Positions 47,701-55,792 of a stretch of 64,000 nt of DNA are shown here, in pieces; the first letter of the stretch is position 1, and every line of letters begins with the position of its first letter. This stretch comes from Xanthomonas melonis (GTDB lineage: Bacteria; Pseudomonadota; Gammaproteobacteria; Xanthomonadales; Xanthomonadaceae). The stretch lies in NCBI RefSeq assembly GCF_020783655.1, contig NZ_JAJGQH010000017.1, positions 62,001-126,000 of the forward strand, given 5' to 3'. Made by a program: the position numbers and the translations under genes. The notes beneath the pieces are model-generated. The model did no database searches. It had not been told where the DNA came from and worked only from the letters and a program-made list of their open reading frames with translations.

Positions 47701-48222
47701 TCGCGCCTGCTCGATCACGATTTGAGCGCGCGCAGCCAGGTTGGCCGCGGCAGCATGTTCTCGATCCTGCTGCCGCGCGTCGCGCCGGTGCCAGTGGCGC
47801 CCCTGCTGCCTGCGCCGGCCGCGCGCGCGGTGTCCAGCGGCGAATCGCTGGCCGGCCTGCGTGTGCTGTGCGTGGACAACGACCGCGAGATTCTCGACGG
47901 CATGCGCGCGCTGCTGGGCCGTTGGCAGGTGGAGGTGATCACCGCCAGTACCGTGGACCAGGCACTGGACTGCGCGCGCCAGCAACCGGATCTGATGCTG
48001 GTGGATTACCACCTGCACGATCGCCTGGATGGCCTGGACACGCTGGACGCGCTGCAGGCCGCCGCGCCGTCGCCGATCGCCGGCGCGCTGCTGACCGCCG
48101 ACGGCCGCGACGAACTCAAGCAACTCGCGCGTGATCGCGGCTATCGGTTGCTGACCAAGCCGGTCAAGCCGGCCTCGTTGCGCGCATTCCTGAGCGCGTA
48201 TCACGATGCGAAAACGCGCTGA
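44773..48222 (+). CDS. crbS: sodium/solute symporter-hybrid histidine kinase, CrbS type
   Basis: 1149-aa membrane sensor. Residues ~1-530 are an SLC5-like symporter domain with about 13 helices (VYCSSWTFYGAVGSAVRNG, RAENTVSIADFISSRYG). Then a PAS domain (LENISAAVSVVDPEMRL), HisKA (FLAAISHDVLQPLNAARLF with the phospho-His), HATPase (NFLANALRYT, DTGPGIP, GLGLGLSI) and a C-terminal receiver (VLCVDNDRE, MLVDYHLHD, TKPVKP). This order matches CrbS/CbrA kinases. The start is taken as TTG 44773 with GAGGGAG upstream; ATG 44709 is an alternative. A LuxR-type regulator and acs occur 14 kb downstream. Confidence 0.88.
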   Translation: MVSSWILLLVSVGYAALLFGVAWWGDRRPMYTQRPWLRPAVYSLALAVYCSSWTFYGAVGSAVRNGIGYLPIYLGPLLLLLFGWRIIERLALIARAENTVSIADFISSRYGRSRRLAALVAVIALVGIVPYLALQYKAVAMSLEVLTGHSSAGRGILADPALYVALLMALFATLFGTRQVDATEHHHGMMLAVALESVIKLVAIVAVGLFAWLWLSDHQLHIADSARTLFEHTPSVGFISQTLLSFLAVICLPRQFHVAVVECSDVGDIRRARWLFGAYLVVISAMVVPIASAGIALFGQGSTVVDDAVVLALPLSQGNSVLALVAYVGGFSAATGMVIVASIALATMVSNDLVVPVLLRRRVSADARAAVASRVLWIRRVAILLLALIAYGYHRSVANDTTLATYGLMAFAAVAQFAPGLIGGLYWRGASRKGVETGMVLGFMTWIYTLLLPAATRAGWLQPEWLVDGPFGIAWLQPQQLFGMRGWDPLAHGTFWSLLINVGAMMLVSARWRPGVDERLRAAPFLDPYAQRPAVAGEWPGHVRVGDLQALAERVVGERHARRAFVEQAQLLERELQPAAVADRAWVQFTERLLAASIGAASARLVLTSLLRGSGMELGEVVAVLDEAGQELRFNREILSTTLENISAAVSVVDPEMRLTAWNRRYQQLFGYPDGMLYVGRPVADLIRYNAERGELGEGDIEDQIDRRIRHMRAGSPHVFERTRSDGKVIEMRGQALPGGGYVTSYNDITDYKRAERALLDANENLEQRVADRSREAELAQQSKTRFLAAISHDVLQPLNAARLFASALRESHRNNEEQRHLAERVDASLRAAEELLDGLLDVSRLDAGGLRPTVEDFDASALMHELAAQYAPVAASRGLRLQVHTRPIWVRSDRRLLRRVMQNFLANALRYTRQGRIVLGMRGRGTQVELQVWDTGPGIPEHHMRQIFEEFRRYQQPFDWGEQGLGLGLSICQRISRLLDHDLSARSQVGRGSMFSILLPRVAPVPVAPLLPAPAARAVSSGESLAGLRVLCVDNDREILDGMRALLGRWQVEVITASTVDQALDCARQQPDLMLVDYHLHDRLDGLDTLDALQAAAPSPIAGALLTADGRDELKQLARDRGYRLLTKPVKPASLRAFLSAYHDAKTR

Positions 48223-48319
48223 AGGTGTCACCCGACGACAGCGTCGGACATGCCTGCGCGCGGGGAAGCATTATCTTTAACGCCCGGTCGCGCAGGCACG
48301 CTCCTGCCAGGGGAGGCGC

Positions 48320-48901
48320 TTACGCGACGCCGCTGAGGTGTTCGTAGAGGATCACGCTGCCGACGATCACCAGGATCAAACCACCGAGGATTTCGGCGCG
48401 CTTGCCGATCAGCCTGCCGAGCGCGCGGCCCAGCATGATGCCGGCGGTGACCATGCTGAAGGTGCACAGGCCCACCACGATCGCCACCACGCCGATGTGC
48501 ACGTCCAGGAACGCCAGGCTCACGCCCACCGCCATTGCGTCGATGCTGGTGGCGAACCCGGTGGCGGCCAGCGCGAGCAGGCCAGTCTTGTTCGTGCCGC
48601 TGCCCGGTTCGTCGGTCAGATCGGGATCGGCGCGCAGGCCGGCGACGATCATGTGCACGCCCAGCGCGCCCAGCAGGCCGAAGGCGATCCAGTGGTCGAA
48701 GGATCGCAGGTGGCTGGAAGCGGCGCGGCCCAGCAACCAGCCGATCACCGGCGTGACCGCTTCGATGCAGCCGAAGATCGCACCCGCGCGCAGCGCATCG
48801 CGCCACTGCGGCTTGCGCATGGCTGCACCCTTGCCGATCGCCGCGGCGAACGCATCGGTGGACATGGCAAAACCGATCAACACGATGGAAAGCGGAGACA
48901 T
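48320..48901 (-). CDS. mntP: manganese efflux pump MntP
   Basis: 193-aa inner-membrane exporter with six helices (MntP/DUF204 family). Two inverted halves carry the conserved acidic motifs [12 protein letters not shown] and [17 protein letters not shown] 48901 gives [19 protein letters not shown] yybP-ykoY riboswitch lies upstream (48968-49078), which would induce the pump when Mn2+ is high and independently supports the assignment. Confidence 0.95.
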   Translation of the reverse strand: MSPLSIVLIGFAMSTDAFAAAIGKGAAMRKPQWRDALRAGAIFGCIEAVTPVIGWLLGRAASSHLRSFDHWIAFGLLGALGVHMIVAGLRADPDLTDEPGSGTNKTGLLALAATGFATSIDAMAVGVSLAFLDVHIGVVAIVVGLCTFSMVTAGIMLGRALGRLIGKRAEILGGLILVIVGSVILYEHLSGVA

Positions 48902-48967
48902 CGACACGCTCGGGTTGGGCACGGACACAACGGCATGCGCCCGCGCCAACCGTCGTCGTACGCGCAT

Positions 48968-49078
48968 GCCGCTGGTCTCGCCAAACCACGCAAGGTTGCC
49001 TGCACCACGGCGCAACGGCCGAGTATGTTGATGCAGGCGCGTCCGACGATGCGGACGCAGGCTACTCCCCAAGGGGCG
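48968..49078 (-). ncRNA. yybP-ykoY manganese riboswitch of mntP
   Basis: On the minus strand the conserved junction elements appear in order: GGGGAGTAGC (49070-49061), a CGTCCGCATCGTCGGACG stem-loop, ATCAACATACTCGG, a paired GCGCCGTGG region, then GGCAACC and TTTGGCGAGACCAG (about 48984-48971). These are the yybP-ykoY consensus blocks that bind Mn2+. It ends about 70 nt before the mntP start codon. Confidence 0.85.
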
Positions 49079-49242
49079 CGCAGTGTAACAACGCAATACC
49101 GGTTTTCGAGCGATCTGCCTGCACGCGAAGGTCGGTCTGATCTTCATAGCCTTGGCTATTGCGGTGCCTTGTCCGCGCCATGCATCGAATGCCGTGGCGA
49201 TTGCGGTGCAGCGTCACGCCGGGGGTCGGTGCTTGGGCGCGC

Positions 49243-49291
49243 CTTGCCCCCGTCCGCCCTGCGGGCACCTTCACCCGTGAGCGGGGAAAGG
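49243..49291. repeat. REP-like repeat upstream of mntP region
   Basis: ccgtccgccctgcgggcacc followed by cacccgtgagcgggg; one bipartite REP-like unit. The rest of 49079-49373 shows no gene. Confidence 0.7.
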
Positions 49292-49373
49292 GATGTGCTG
49301 ACGCGCGATCGCTGCACGCCGTGGCAGTCGACCGCCAGTGCCAGCCAAGGACCACCAACAGGCGATGGCCGGA

Positions 49374-50150
49374 TCAGCTTCCCAGCGCGCGTGGTGGGTG
49401 ATACATCAAGGCGTCAGAGATCTCGGCGGTGGCGGCGCACAACGCCTGCAAGGCGGCCTGGGGACTCACCAGTTCGGGGCGGCGTTCGATGAAGGGCACC
49501 GTGAGCGTATAGGTGGCGCTGCCGTGCTGCAGGATCGGTGCGGTCAGGTCGACCACGCCGACCACCGCCTCGCTGGCGTGCATCGCATACCCATCGCGGC
49601 GGGTCTGCTGCGCATCCTTCAGGAACCGGGCACGGTCGTAGGGCACGACGCTGGCATCGAGCGCCTCCAGCCAGCGCGCCTGCACATCCGGTTGCTGGAA
49701 GGCGAACAGCACCAGACCGGAAGTGGAGTGGGCCAGCGGGCGGCGGTGGCCGGGGCGCACCACCAGGCCCAGGTCGCTGGGCACGTCCATCTGCGCGATC
49801 ACCACGATCTGATCGCCCGACGGTGCCACCAGATGGCAGGGCTGGCAGATCGCATCGGCCAGCCGCCGCATCACCGGCAGTGCGGCTTCGGTGACGTTCT
49901 GCACCTGCGGCTGCTGCATGCCGAGCATGAACAAGCGATTGGTCAGCACATAGTCGCCATCGGCATCGCGCATCAGGTAACCGCGTTCTTCCAGGACCTG
50001 GAGCATGCGGAAGATTTCTCCGCGCGAGCGCCCCACGCCCTGCGAGATCGCACCCATGCTCAGCGCGCGCGCATCGCGTGCCAGCAGCTCCAGGATGTCC
50101 AGCCCCTTGTCCAGGGCCGGCGCGCGGTACTTGGCGGGTTCGGTGCTCAT
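49374..50150 (-). CDS. IclR-family transcriptional regulator of L-fucose genes
   Basis: 258-aa regulator. The N-terminal winged HTH (ALDKGLDILELLARDARALS, GRSRGEIFRMLQVLEERGYL) is followed by the IclR effector-binding domain with RPGHRRPLAHSTSGLVLFA. ATG 50150 gives MSTEPAKYRAPALDKG. Divergent from fucP over 178 bp that contain a perfect 11-9-11 AT-rich inverted repeat (50226-50256), the likely operator. The effector is presumably fucose or a pathway acid; inferred from location. Confidence 0.85.
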   Translation of the reverse strand: MSTEPAKYRAPALDKGLDILELLARDARALSMGAISQGVGRSRGEIFRMLQVLEERGYLMRDADGDYVLTNRLFMLGMQQPQVQNVTEAALPVMRRLADAICQPCHLVAPSGDQIVVIAQMDVPSDLGLVVRPGHRRPLAHSTSGLVLFAFQQPDVQARWLEALDASVVPYDRARFLKDAQQTRRDGYAMHASEAVVGVVDLTAPILQHGSATYTLTVPFIERRPELVSPQAALQALCAATAEISDALMYHPPRALGS

Positions 50151-50225
50151 CCGTTTGCGGTTCCGGGCAGGGGCGGCGCGCCAGGGTACAGGCAACGCGG
50201 GCAGGGGTCAGGCGGGGAGTGTGAG

Positions 50226-50256
50226 TGCAAATATAAACAAAGATTTTATATTTGCA
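50226..50256. promoter_or_regulatory. AT-rich inverted repeat, putative operator between the IclR gene and fucP
   Basis: TGCAAATATAA (50226-50236), 9-bp spacer, TTATATTTGCA (50246-50256): perfect 11-bp arms. It stands out in GC-rich DNA and lies ~75 bp from each start codon. No ribosome-binding role is possible at this distance. Probably the binding site for the IclR-type regulator. Confidence 0.7.
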
Positions 50257-50328
50257 TGGCATGGGCGCGCGCAGTACGCTCGCTCGATTGCAACGCAAGC
50301 GCCACAGCCTTGGGAGGGGAACGGTCGC

Positions 50329-51630
50329 ATGCATCACAGTGACATTGCCGCGTCACCGCGTGGCAACCTGGCGCGCACCGCCATGGTCCCCCTGGTGTTG
50401 ATCGTCAGCCTGTTCTTTTTGTGGGGCATGGCCAACAACCTCAACGATATCCTGATCAAGCAGTTCAAGAAGGCGTTCGAACTGACCGACCTGCAGGCCG
50501 GTTTGGTGCAGAGCGCGTTCTACATGGGTTATTTCGTCTTCGCGATGCCGGCAGCGATGTTCATGCGCCGCTACAGCTACAAGGCCGCCGTGGTGCTGGG
50601 CCTGCTGCTGTATGCGTGCGGCGCGTTCCTGTTCTACCCGGCCGCGCAGGTACACACCTATTGGCTGTTCCTGCTGGCGCTGTTCGTGATCGCCAGCGGC
50701 CTGGCGTTCCTGGAAACCACCGCCAACCCGCTGGTGACCGTGCTCGGACCGGCCGATGGCGCGGCGCGGCGCCTGAACCTGGCGCAGGCGTTCAACCCGC
50801 TGGGCTCGATCACCGGCGTGCTGGTGGGCCAGCACTTCATCTTCTCCGGTGTGGAGCACAGCCCGGCGGAGCTGGCGGCGATGACGCCAACCGCGCGCGA
50901 GGCGTTCTTCGCTGCCGAATCGGCGGCAGTGCAGACGCCGTACCTGATCATCGGCGCGGTGGTGGTGCTGTGGGCGCTGCTGATCGCGCTGGTGCGCTTT
51001 CCCGCCGGTGCGCCGGACGCGGTGGCGGGCGAAGCGCCCAAGCGTGCGCGCTTCGGCGAGCTGCTGCGCAATCGCTCGTTCGTGTTCTCGGTGGTGGCGC
51101 AGTTCTTCTACGTGGGCGCGCAGGTCGGGATCTGGAGCTATCTGATCCGTTATCTGCAGGACGCGGTGCCAGGCACGCCGGAAAAGACTGCCGCCACGTA
51201 CCTGACCATCTCGCTGGTGTTGTTCATGGCCGGGCGCTTCATCGGCACCGCGCTGCTGCGCTATCTGGCGCCGGCCAAGCTGCTGGCGAGTTTCGCCACG
51301 ATCAATCTGCTGTTGTGCGCTGTCGCGATCGCGTTGCCGGGATGGACGGGGTCGTACGCGCTGGTGGCCGCCAGCGTGTTCATGTCGGTGATGTTCCCGA
51401 CCATCTTCGCGCTGGGCCTGGACGGCATGCATGACGATGCCCGCAAGCTGGGCTCGTCGCTGCTGGTGATGTCCATCATCGGTGGCGCGTTGCTCACTGC
51501 GCTGATGGGCGCGGTCTCGGACATGGCCGGCATCCACTGGGCCATGGCGGTGCCGGGTGCGTGTTTTGCGGTGATCCTGGTATTTGCCTTGCGCGCGCCG
51601 CGTGCGGCGCCTGTCGTGACGGGAGCCTGA
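50329..51630 (+). CDS. fucP: L-fucose:H+ symporter (FucP family)
   Basis: 433-aa inner-membrane MFS transporter of the FHS/FucP family, about 12 helices. Conserved FFLWGMANNLNDILIKQF, YFVFAMPAAMFMRRYSYK, GLAFLETTANPLVT and LNLAQAFNPLGS. ATG 50329 has GGGAGGGGA upstream. First gene of a two-gene unit with the mutarotase. Substrate is assigned from family and from the fucose-oxidation genes that follow. Confidence 0.92.
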   Translation: MHHSDIAASPRGNLARTAMVPLVLIVSLFFLWGMANNLNDILIKQFKKAFELTDLQAGLVQSAFYMGYFVFAMPAAMFMRRYSYKAAVVLGLLLYACGAFLFYPAAQVHTYWLFLLALFVIASGLAFLETTANPLVTVLGPADGAARRLNLAQAFNPLGSITGVLVGQHFIFSGVEHSPAELAAMTPTAREAFFAAESAAVQTPYLIIGAVVVLWALLIALVRFPAGAPDAVAGEAPKRARFGELLRNRSFVFSVVAQFFYVGAQVGIWSYLIRYLQDAVPGTPEKTAATYLTISLVLFMAGRFIGTALLRYLAPAKLLASFATINLLLCAVAIALPGWTGSYALVAASVFMSVMFPTIFALGLDGMHDDARKLGSSLLVMSIIGGALLTALMGAVSDMAGIHWAMAVPGACFAVILVFALRAPRAAPVVTGA

Positions 51631-51632
51631 GC

Positions 51633-51992
51633 ATGCCGCGTCTTTGCTATGTGCTGGACCTGCACGACGATCCCGCGCTGATCGCCGAATACGAGCGTTG
51701 GCATCAACCCACCGAGGTGTGGCCGGAAGTGGTGGCCTCGCTGCAGCAGGCCGGCATCCAGGAACTGGAGATCTTTCGCAGCGGCGATCGGTTGGTGATG
51801 CTGATGGATGTGAGCGAGGACTACGATCCGGCCGCCAAGGCCGCGCGCGATGCGGCCGATCCGCGCATCCAGGCGTGGGAAGAGTTGATGTGGAGGTTCC
51901 AGAAGCCGCTGCCGGGAAGTGCGCCCGGCGAGAAGTGGCGTGCAGCTGGGCAGATCTTCGCGCTGAGCGAGGCGATCCGGGCGCAACGCTAG
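51633..51992 (+). CDS. RhaM/DUF718-family L-sugar mutarotase
   Basis: 119-aa protein of the L-rhamnose mutarotase superfamily, which interconverts alpha and beta pyranose anomers. Seen: LCYVLDLHDDPALIAEYERWHQ with the conserved His, IEIFR-type IQELEIFRSGDRLVMLMD and a final WRFQKPLP segment. It starts 2 bp after fucP. In this cluster the likely substrate is L-fucose, feeding the right anomer to the dehydrogenase. Confidence 0.88.
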   Translation: MPRLCYVLDLHDDPALIAEYERWHQPTEVWPEVVASLQQAGIQELEIFRSGDRLVMLMDVSEDYDPAAKAARDAADPRIQAWEELMWRFQKPLPGSAPGEKWRAAGQIFALSEAIRAQR

Positions 51993-52212
51993 AGCCCCCT
52001 CATCCGCCCTTCGGGCACCTTCTCCCGCAGGCGGGAGAAGGGCGTGTTCGGTGTTGGCGGTGGCCGGGCGGATGCATGCGCTGCGGTGTCCTGCGCGTGC
52101 CGCCTGGCTCCTGTGACGTGTGGTCTGACCAGCCGCCTGTCCTTCTTGGAATGCGGCAGGAGACTCCCTTCTCCCGCAAGCGGGAGAAGGTGCCCGCAGG
52201 GCGGATGAGGGA
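51993..52212. repeat. two REP-like repeats in inverted orientation
   Basis: 51995-52041 (ccctcatccgcccttcgggcaccttctcccgcaggcgggag) and 52166-52210 (ttctcccgcaagcgggagaaggtgcccgcagggcggatgaggg). They are convergent copies about 125 bp apart between the mutarotase gene and fucD, which converge here; a long stem-loop is possible. Confidence 0.8.
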
Positions 52213-52220
52213 ACGCGGGC

Positions 52221-53543
52221 TCAGGTCTTCGCGCTGGCCGCCAGATCCTTGACCCAGAAACGCCCGCCCGGATAGCTGAACTCCGCAATCGAGGCGGCAT
52301 GCATCTGTGCGGAGAAGCCCGCGGCGTCCGGGGCGAGGTAGCGGCCGTGGCGGATGCGCACCGGATCCAGGAAGTGCTGATGCAGGTGGTCGACGAACTC
52401 GATCGCGCGGTCTTCCATCTTGCCGGTGATGGCGACGAAGTCGGCCATGGCCAGATGCTGTACCAGCTCGCACAGGCCCACGCCGCCGGCATGCGGGAAC
52501 ACGCGCACGCCGAATTTGGCGGCCAGCAGCAGGATGGCCAGGTTTTCGTTGACCCCGCCCACGCGCGCGGCATCGATCTGGATCAGATCCACCGCGCCGG
52601 CCTGCAACAGCTGCTTGAACACCACGCGGTTCTGGGTGTGTTCGCCGGTAGACACCGGCACCGGGGTAATGCCCTTGCGGATCGCGGCGTGGCCCAGTAC
52701 ATCGTCCGGGCTGGTGGGTTCCTCGATCCAGGCGATGTCGAATTCGGCCAGCTGGCGCATCCAGTCGATCGCCGGGCCCACGTCCCAGCGCTGGTTGGCG
52801 TCCACCGCCATCGCGATATCCGGGCCGATGGCTTCGCGCGCCAGGCGGCAGCGGCGGATATCGTCCTGCACGTTGGCGCCCACCTTGAGCTTGATGGTAC
52901 GGAAGCCGTCGGCCACGGCTTCTTTTGCCAGCCGCACCAGTTTCTCGTCCGAGTAACCGAGCCAGCCGGGCGAGGTGGTGTAGGCGGGGTAGCCCTGCTC
53001 GATCAACTGCGCGATACGCTGCGCGCGGTGCGGCTGCGCGTCACGCAACATCGCCAATGCCTCGTCGCGGGTGAGCGCGTCGGTGAGGTAGCGGAAGTCG
53101 ATGGTGTCGACCAGTTGCTCGGGACTGAGTTCGGCGATGTAGCGCCACAGCGGCTTGTTGGCCGCGCGTGCGGCCAGATCCCAGGCAGCGTTGATCACCG
53201 CGCCGATCGCCATGTGCATCACGCCCTTCTCCGGGCCCAGCCAGCGGAGTTGCGAGTCGTTGTTGAGCCGGCGCGCGAAGGCGCCCAGGTCCACGATGAT
53301 CTCTTCCACCTGCAAGCCGATCACATGCTCGGCCAGCGCGGCCACCGCCGCGGTCTGCACGTCGTTGCCGCGGCCGATGGTGAACACCAGGCCATAGCCG
53401 GCCAGGTCATTGGGTGCATCGGTGCGCAGCACCACATAGGCTGCCGAGTAATCGGGATCGGGATTCATCGCGTCCGACCCATCCAGCTCGCGCGAAGTGG
53501 GAAAGCGGACGTCGTGGGTTTCGAGGGCGATGATGGTGCTCAT
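52221..53543 (-). CDS. fucD: L-fuconate dehydratase
   Basis: Enolase-superfamily enzyme, 440 aa, converting L-fuconate to 2-keto-3-deoxy-L-fuconate. The FucD of X. campestris is the characterised prototype. Active-site features are present: TIKLKVG with the KxK bases, AVDANQ, WIEEP and STGEH metal ligands, QIDAARVGG, and FPHAGGVG with the second base His. ATG 53543. Third step of the fucose pathway; the other steps lie at 54007-57665 on the same strand. Confidence 0.96.
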   Translation of the reverse strand: MSTIIALETHDVRFPTSRELDGSDAMNPDPDYSAAYVVLRTDAPNDLAGYGLVFTIGRGNDVQTAAVAALAEHVIGLQVEEIIVDLGAFARRLNNDSQLRWLGPEKGVMHMAIGAVINAAWDLAARAANKPLWRYIAELSPEQLVDTIDFRYLTDALTRDEALAMLRDAQPHRAQRIAQLIEQGYPAYTTSPGWLGYSDEKLVRLAKEAVADGFRTIKLKVGANVQDDIRRCRLAREAIGPDIAMAVDANQRWDVGPAIDWMRQLAEFDIAWIEEPTSPDDVLGHAAIRKGITPVPVSTGEHTQNRVVFKQLLQAGAVDLIQIDAARVGGVNENLAILLLAAKFGVRVFPHAGGVGLCELVQHLAMADFVAITGKMEDRAIEFVDHLHQHFLDPVRIRHGRYLAPDAAGFSAQMHAASIAEFSYPGGRFWVKDLAASAKT

Positions 53544-54006
53544 GAAAATCCTGGGCGATGAAGGGTGGAATAAGAGCGGAACGACAAGAACGGAAACAGG
53601 GAATTGCTTTAGCCCCTCTCCCGCCGGGAGAGGGTTGGGGTGAGGGTATGAACGCGTAGCGCCGGTTGCGTTGACGCATGGCGTCGCCCGTGCGTTTGCA
53701 ACTCAAATCACTGACTCGATTGCACGACCAACTGCGTATCGCTATCGACGCGCTGCAACGTTTGGACATTCAACGCAGCCGCTCACCCGCTGAAGACATG
53801 CTGATGATGCGTTAGCACCAGCACCGAGGTAGCACACCAACCAACAGCGGCATTGCGTCGATTTGCGCGACGACGTGGTGCCGTACCCTCACCCCAACCC
53901 CTCTCCCAAGGAAGAGGGGCTTAGGTTGCGTCGAACGAACGACTGCCGCTCGCCTCCGCCGTATCTCGCTCTCGTGGCGAGCCAGGTCCCTGGGGAGATG
54001 AGGGCC
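53544..54006. other. 463-bp gap between the FAH-family gene and fucD, framed by inverted repeats
   Basis: cccctctcccgccgggagagggttggggtgaggg (53608-53645) and its inverted counterpart ccctcaccccaacccctctccc (53884-53910) flank about 240 bp. Inside lies a 45-codon plus-strand ORF (53678-53815), listed separately. The element resembles the composite REP-like repeats between glyQ and glyS, with a larger interior. Confidence 0.65.
53678..53815 (+). CDS. possible small helical protein inside a repeat-flanked element
   Basis: 45 codons, ATG to TAG. The product is predicted helical ([32 protein letters not shown]). No homology recognised and no good ribosome-binding site. Flanking inverted repeats may mean it is part of a small mobile element; it may equally be chance. 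Confidence 0.2.
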   Translation: MASPVRLQLKSLTRLHDQLRIAIDALQRLDIQRSRSPAEDMLMMR

Positions 54007-54864
54007 TCAACCAGCATCGCGCGGATGCGCCACCACCGGCTGGCGCTGGCGACCCAGGCCTTCGATCTCCAGCTCCATCACGTCGCCAGGCTTGAGATAC
54101 ACCGGCGGCTTCTGCCCCAGGCCCACGCCCGGCGGGGTGCCGGTGCTGATCACATCGCCGGGCATCAGCGTCATGTAGCGGCTGATATGGCTGACCAGTT
54201 CGGCCACGCCGAACACCATCGTGCGGGTGCTGCCGTTCTGGTAACGGTGGCCGTTGACCTCCAGCCACATCGACAGGTTCTGTGGGTCGGCCACTTCGTC
54301 GCGGGTGACTAGCCACGGCCCGATCGGACCGAAGGTGTCGGCGCTCTTGCCCTTGACCCACTGGCCGCCGTGTTCGAGCTGGAACTCGCGCTCGGACAGA
54401 TCGTTGATCACCGCGTAGCCGGCCACATGGTTCAGCGCTGCGTCCACCGATACATCGCGCGCCACATCGCCGATCACCACGCCCAGCTCCACTTCCCAAT
54501 CGCTCTTCACCGAGCCGCGCGGAATGATCACGGTGTCGTTGGGGCCGCACACCGCGGTGGTGGCCTTCATGAACAGGATCGGCATCTTGGGGACTTCCAT
54601 GCCCGATTCGGCGGCATGGTCGGCGTAGTTCAGGCCCACGCAGATGAACTTGCCGATGCGGCCCACTGCGGCACCGTAGCGCACGTCGCCGTCGATCACC
54701 GGCAGCGTGGAGACGTCCAGCGCCCGTAGTTTGTCCAGGCCGGCATTGGTGAGGTGCTCGCCGGCCACATCGTCGATCACACCGCTGAGGTCGCGGATGC
54801 GGCCGTCGTGATCGATCAGACCGGGACGTTCATGACCTTCGGCGCCAACACGTACGAGTTTCAT
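54007..54864 (-). CDS. FAH-family hydrolase, 2,4-diketo-3-deoxy-L-fuconate hydrolase
   Basis: 285 aa, fumarylacetoacetase superfamily. It cleaves the diketo acid to pyruvate and L-lactate, the last step of the non-phosphorylative fucose route. Seen: FICVGLNYADHAAESG, SDWEVELGVVIGD with the acidic metal ligands, and MPGDVISTGTPPGVGLGQ. ATG 54864. 157 bp downstream of the SDR gene on the same strand. The precise substrate follows from the gene cluster. Confidence 0.92.
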   Translation of the reverse strand: MKLVRVGAEGHERPGLIDHDGRIRDLSGVIDDVAGEHLTNAGLDKLRALDVSTLPVIDGDVRYGAAVGRIGKFICVGLNYADHAAESGMEVPKMPILFMKATTAVCGPNDTVIIPRGSVKSDWEVELGVVIGDVARDVSVDAALNHVAGYAVINDLSEREFQLEHGGQWVKGKSADTFGPIGPWLVTRDEVADPQNLSMWLEVNGHRYQNGSTRTMVFGVAELVSHISRYMTLMPGDVISTGTPPGVGLGQKPPVYLKPGDVMELEIEGLGRQRQPVVAHPRDAG

Positions 54865-55021
54865 GCAGTCTTCCTTTGCAGATGAGGAATGGAGTGGCTA
54901 TCGGGACTGGCGCGCGTGCAGCGGCTCACGCAGATCGCTCCCTCGACAACGCAGCGCAGGAACGCCAGCGCTGCGCCGCATCGCGCGCGGCTTGCAACGC
55001 GCAACGCGGCGTGTGGCGCGT

Positions 55022-55792
55022 TCAGTTGGACCAGCCGCCATCGATGATATGGGTCTGGCCGGTGGTGAACGACGATTCGTCCGACGCCAAATACACCACC
55101 AGCTGCGCGATCTCGCGCGGATCGCCCAGGCGGCCCATCGGCTGGCGGTCGGTGAAGCTCTTCCACACCGCCTGTTCGTCGCCGCCCAGGGCTTTCACGC
55201 GCTGGCCCAGCGAGGGCGTCTTGATGGTGCCGGGGCAGATCGCGTTGCAGCGCACGCCCTGGGCGACATAGTCGGCGGCGATCGCCTTGCTCAGGCCGAT
55301 CACCGCGGCCTTGGTCACGCCGTAGACGAAGCGGTTCGGCACGCCCTTGATGCTGGACGCCACCGAGGACATGTTGATGATGCTGCCACGGCCGCGTTCC
55401 AGCATGCCCGGCAGCACCGCCTTGCAGGTGTAGTACATCGCATCGACATTGATCGAGAACGAGCGGCGCCAGGCCGGCTCGTCGCACTCGAGAATGCTGC
55501 CCTGATGCACGAAGCCGGCGCAGTTGAACAACACATCGAACGGACCGTGTGCATCGATCAACGCGGTGATCGCCGCGGCGTCGGTGACGTCGAGCAGCTG
55601 GGTGGTGATCGCCTCCGATTCGGCGGCCAGTGCCTGCAAGGCCGCGGCGTCGATATCGGTGGCAATCACCTGCGCACCGGCGCGTGCGCAGGCCAGCGCG
55701 CTTTCGCGGCCGATGCCGGCGCCGGCGGCGGTGATCAGGCAGCGCTTGCCGTGCAGGCGGTCGGTGGGGGTCGAAGCGATCGAGACAGTCAT
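55022..55792 (-). CDS. SDR, 2-keto-3-deoxy-L-fuconate dehydrogenase
   Basis: 256-aa short-chain dehydrogenase oxidising 2-keto-3-deoxy-L-fuconate at C4. Rossmann motif TAAGAGIG near residue 21, NCAGFVHQG, catalytic Ser (MSSVASS) and YxxxK (VYGVTKAAVIG), and PGTIKTPS. ATG 55792 overlaps the stop of the lactonase gene (ATGA), so translation is probably coupled. A much longer frame upstream is a shadow of the lactonase gene. Confidence 0.93.
   Translation of the reverse strand: MTVSIASTPTDRLHGKRCLITAAGAGIGRESALACARAGAQVIATDIDAAALQALAAESEAITTQLLDVTDAAAITALIDAHGPFDVLFNCAGFVHQGSILECDEPAWRRSFSINVDAMYYTCKAVLPGMLERGRGSIINMSSVASSIKGVPNRFVYGVTKAAVIGLSKAIAADYVAQGVRCNAICPGTIKTPSLGQRVKALGGDEQAVWKSFTDRQPMGRLGDPREIAQLVVYLASDESSFTTGQTHIIDGGWSN

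Noticed and set aside
44647-48231. 1194-codon open frame antisense to crbS
   Set aside because: It mirrors the whole kinase gene, has His/Arg/Gln-rich composition typical of antisense frames in GC-rich DNA, and no recognisable domain.
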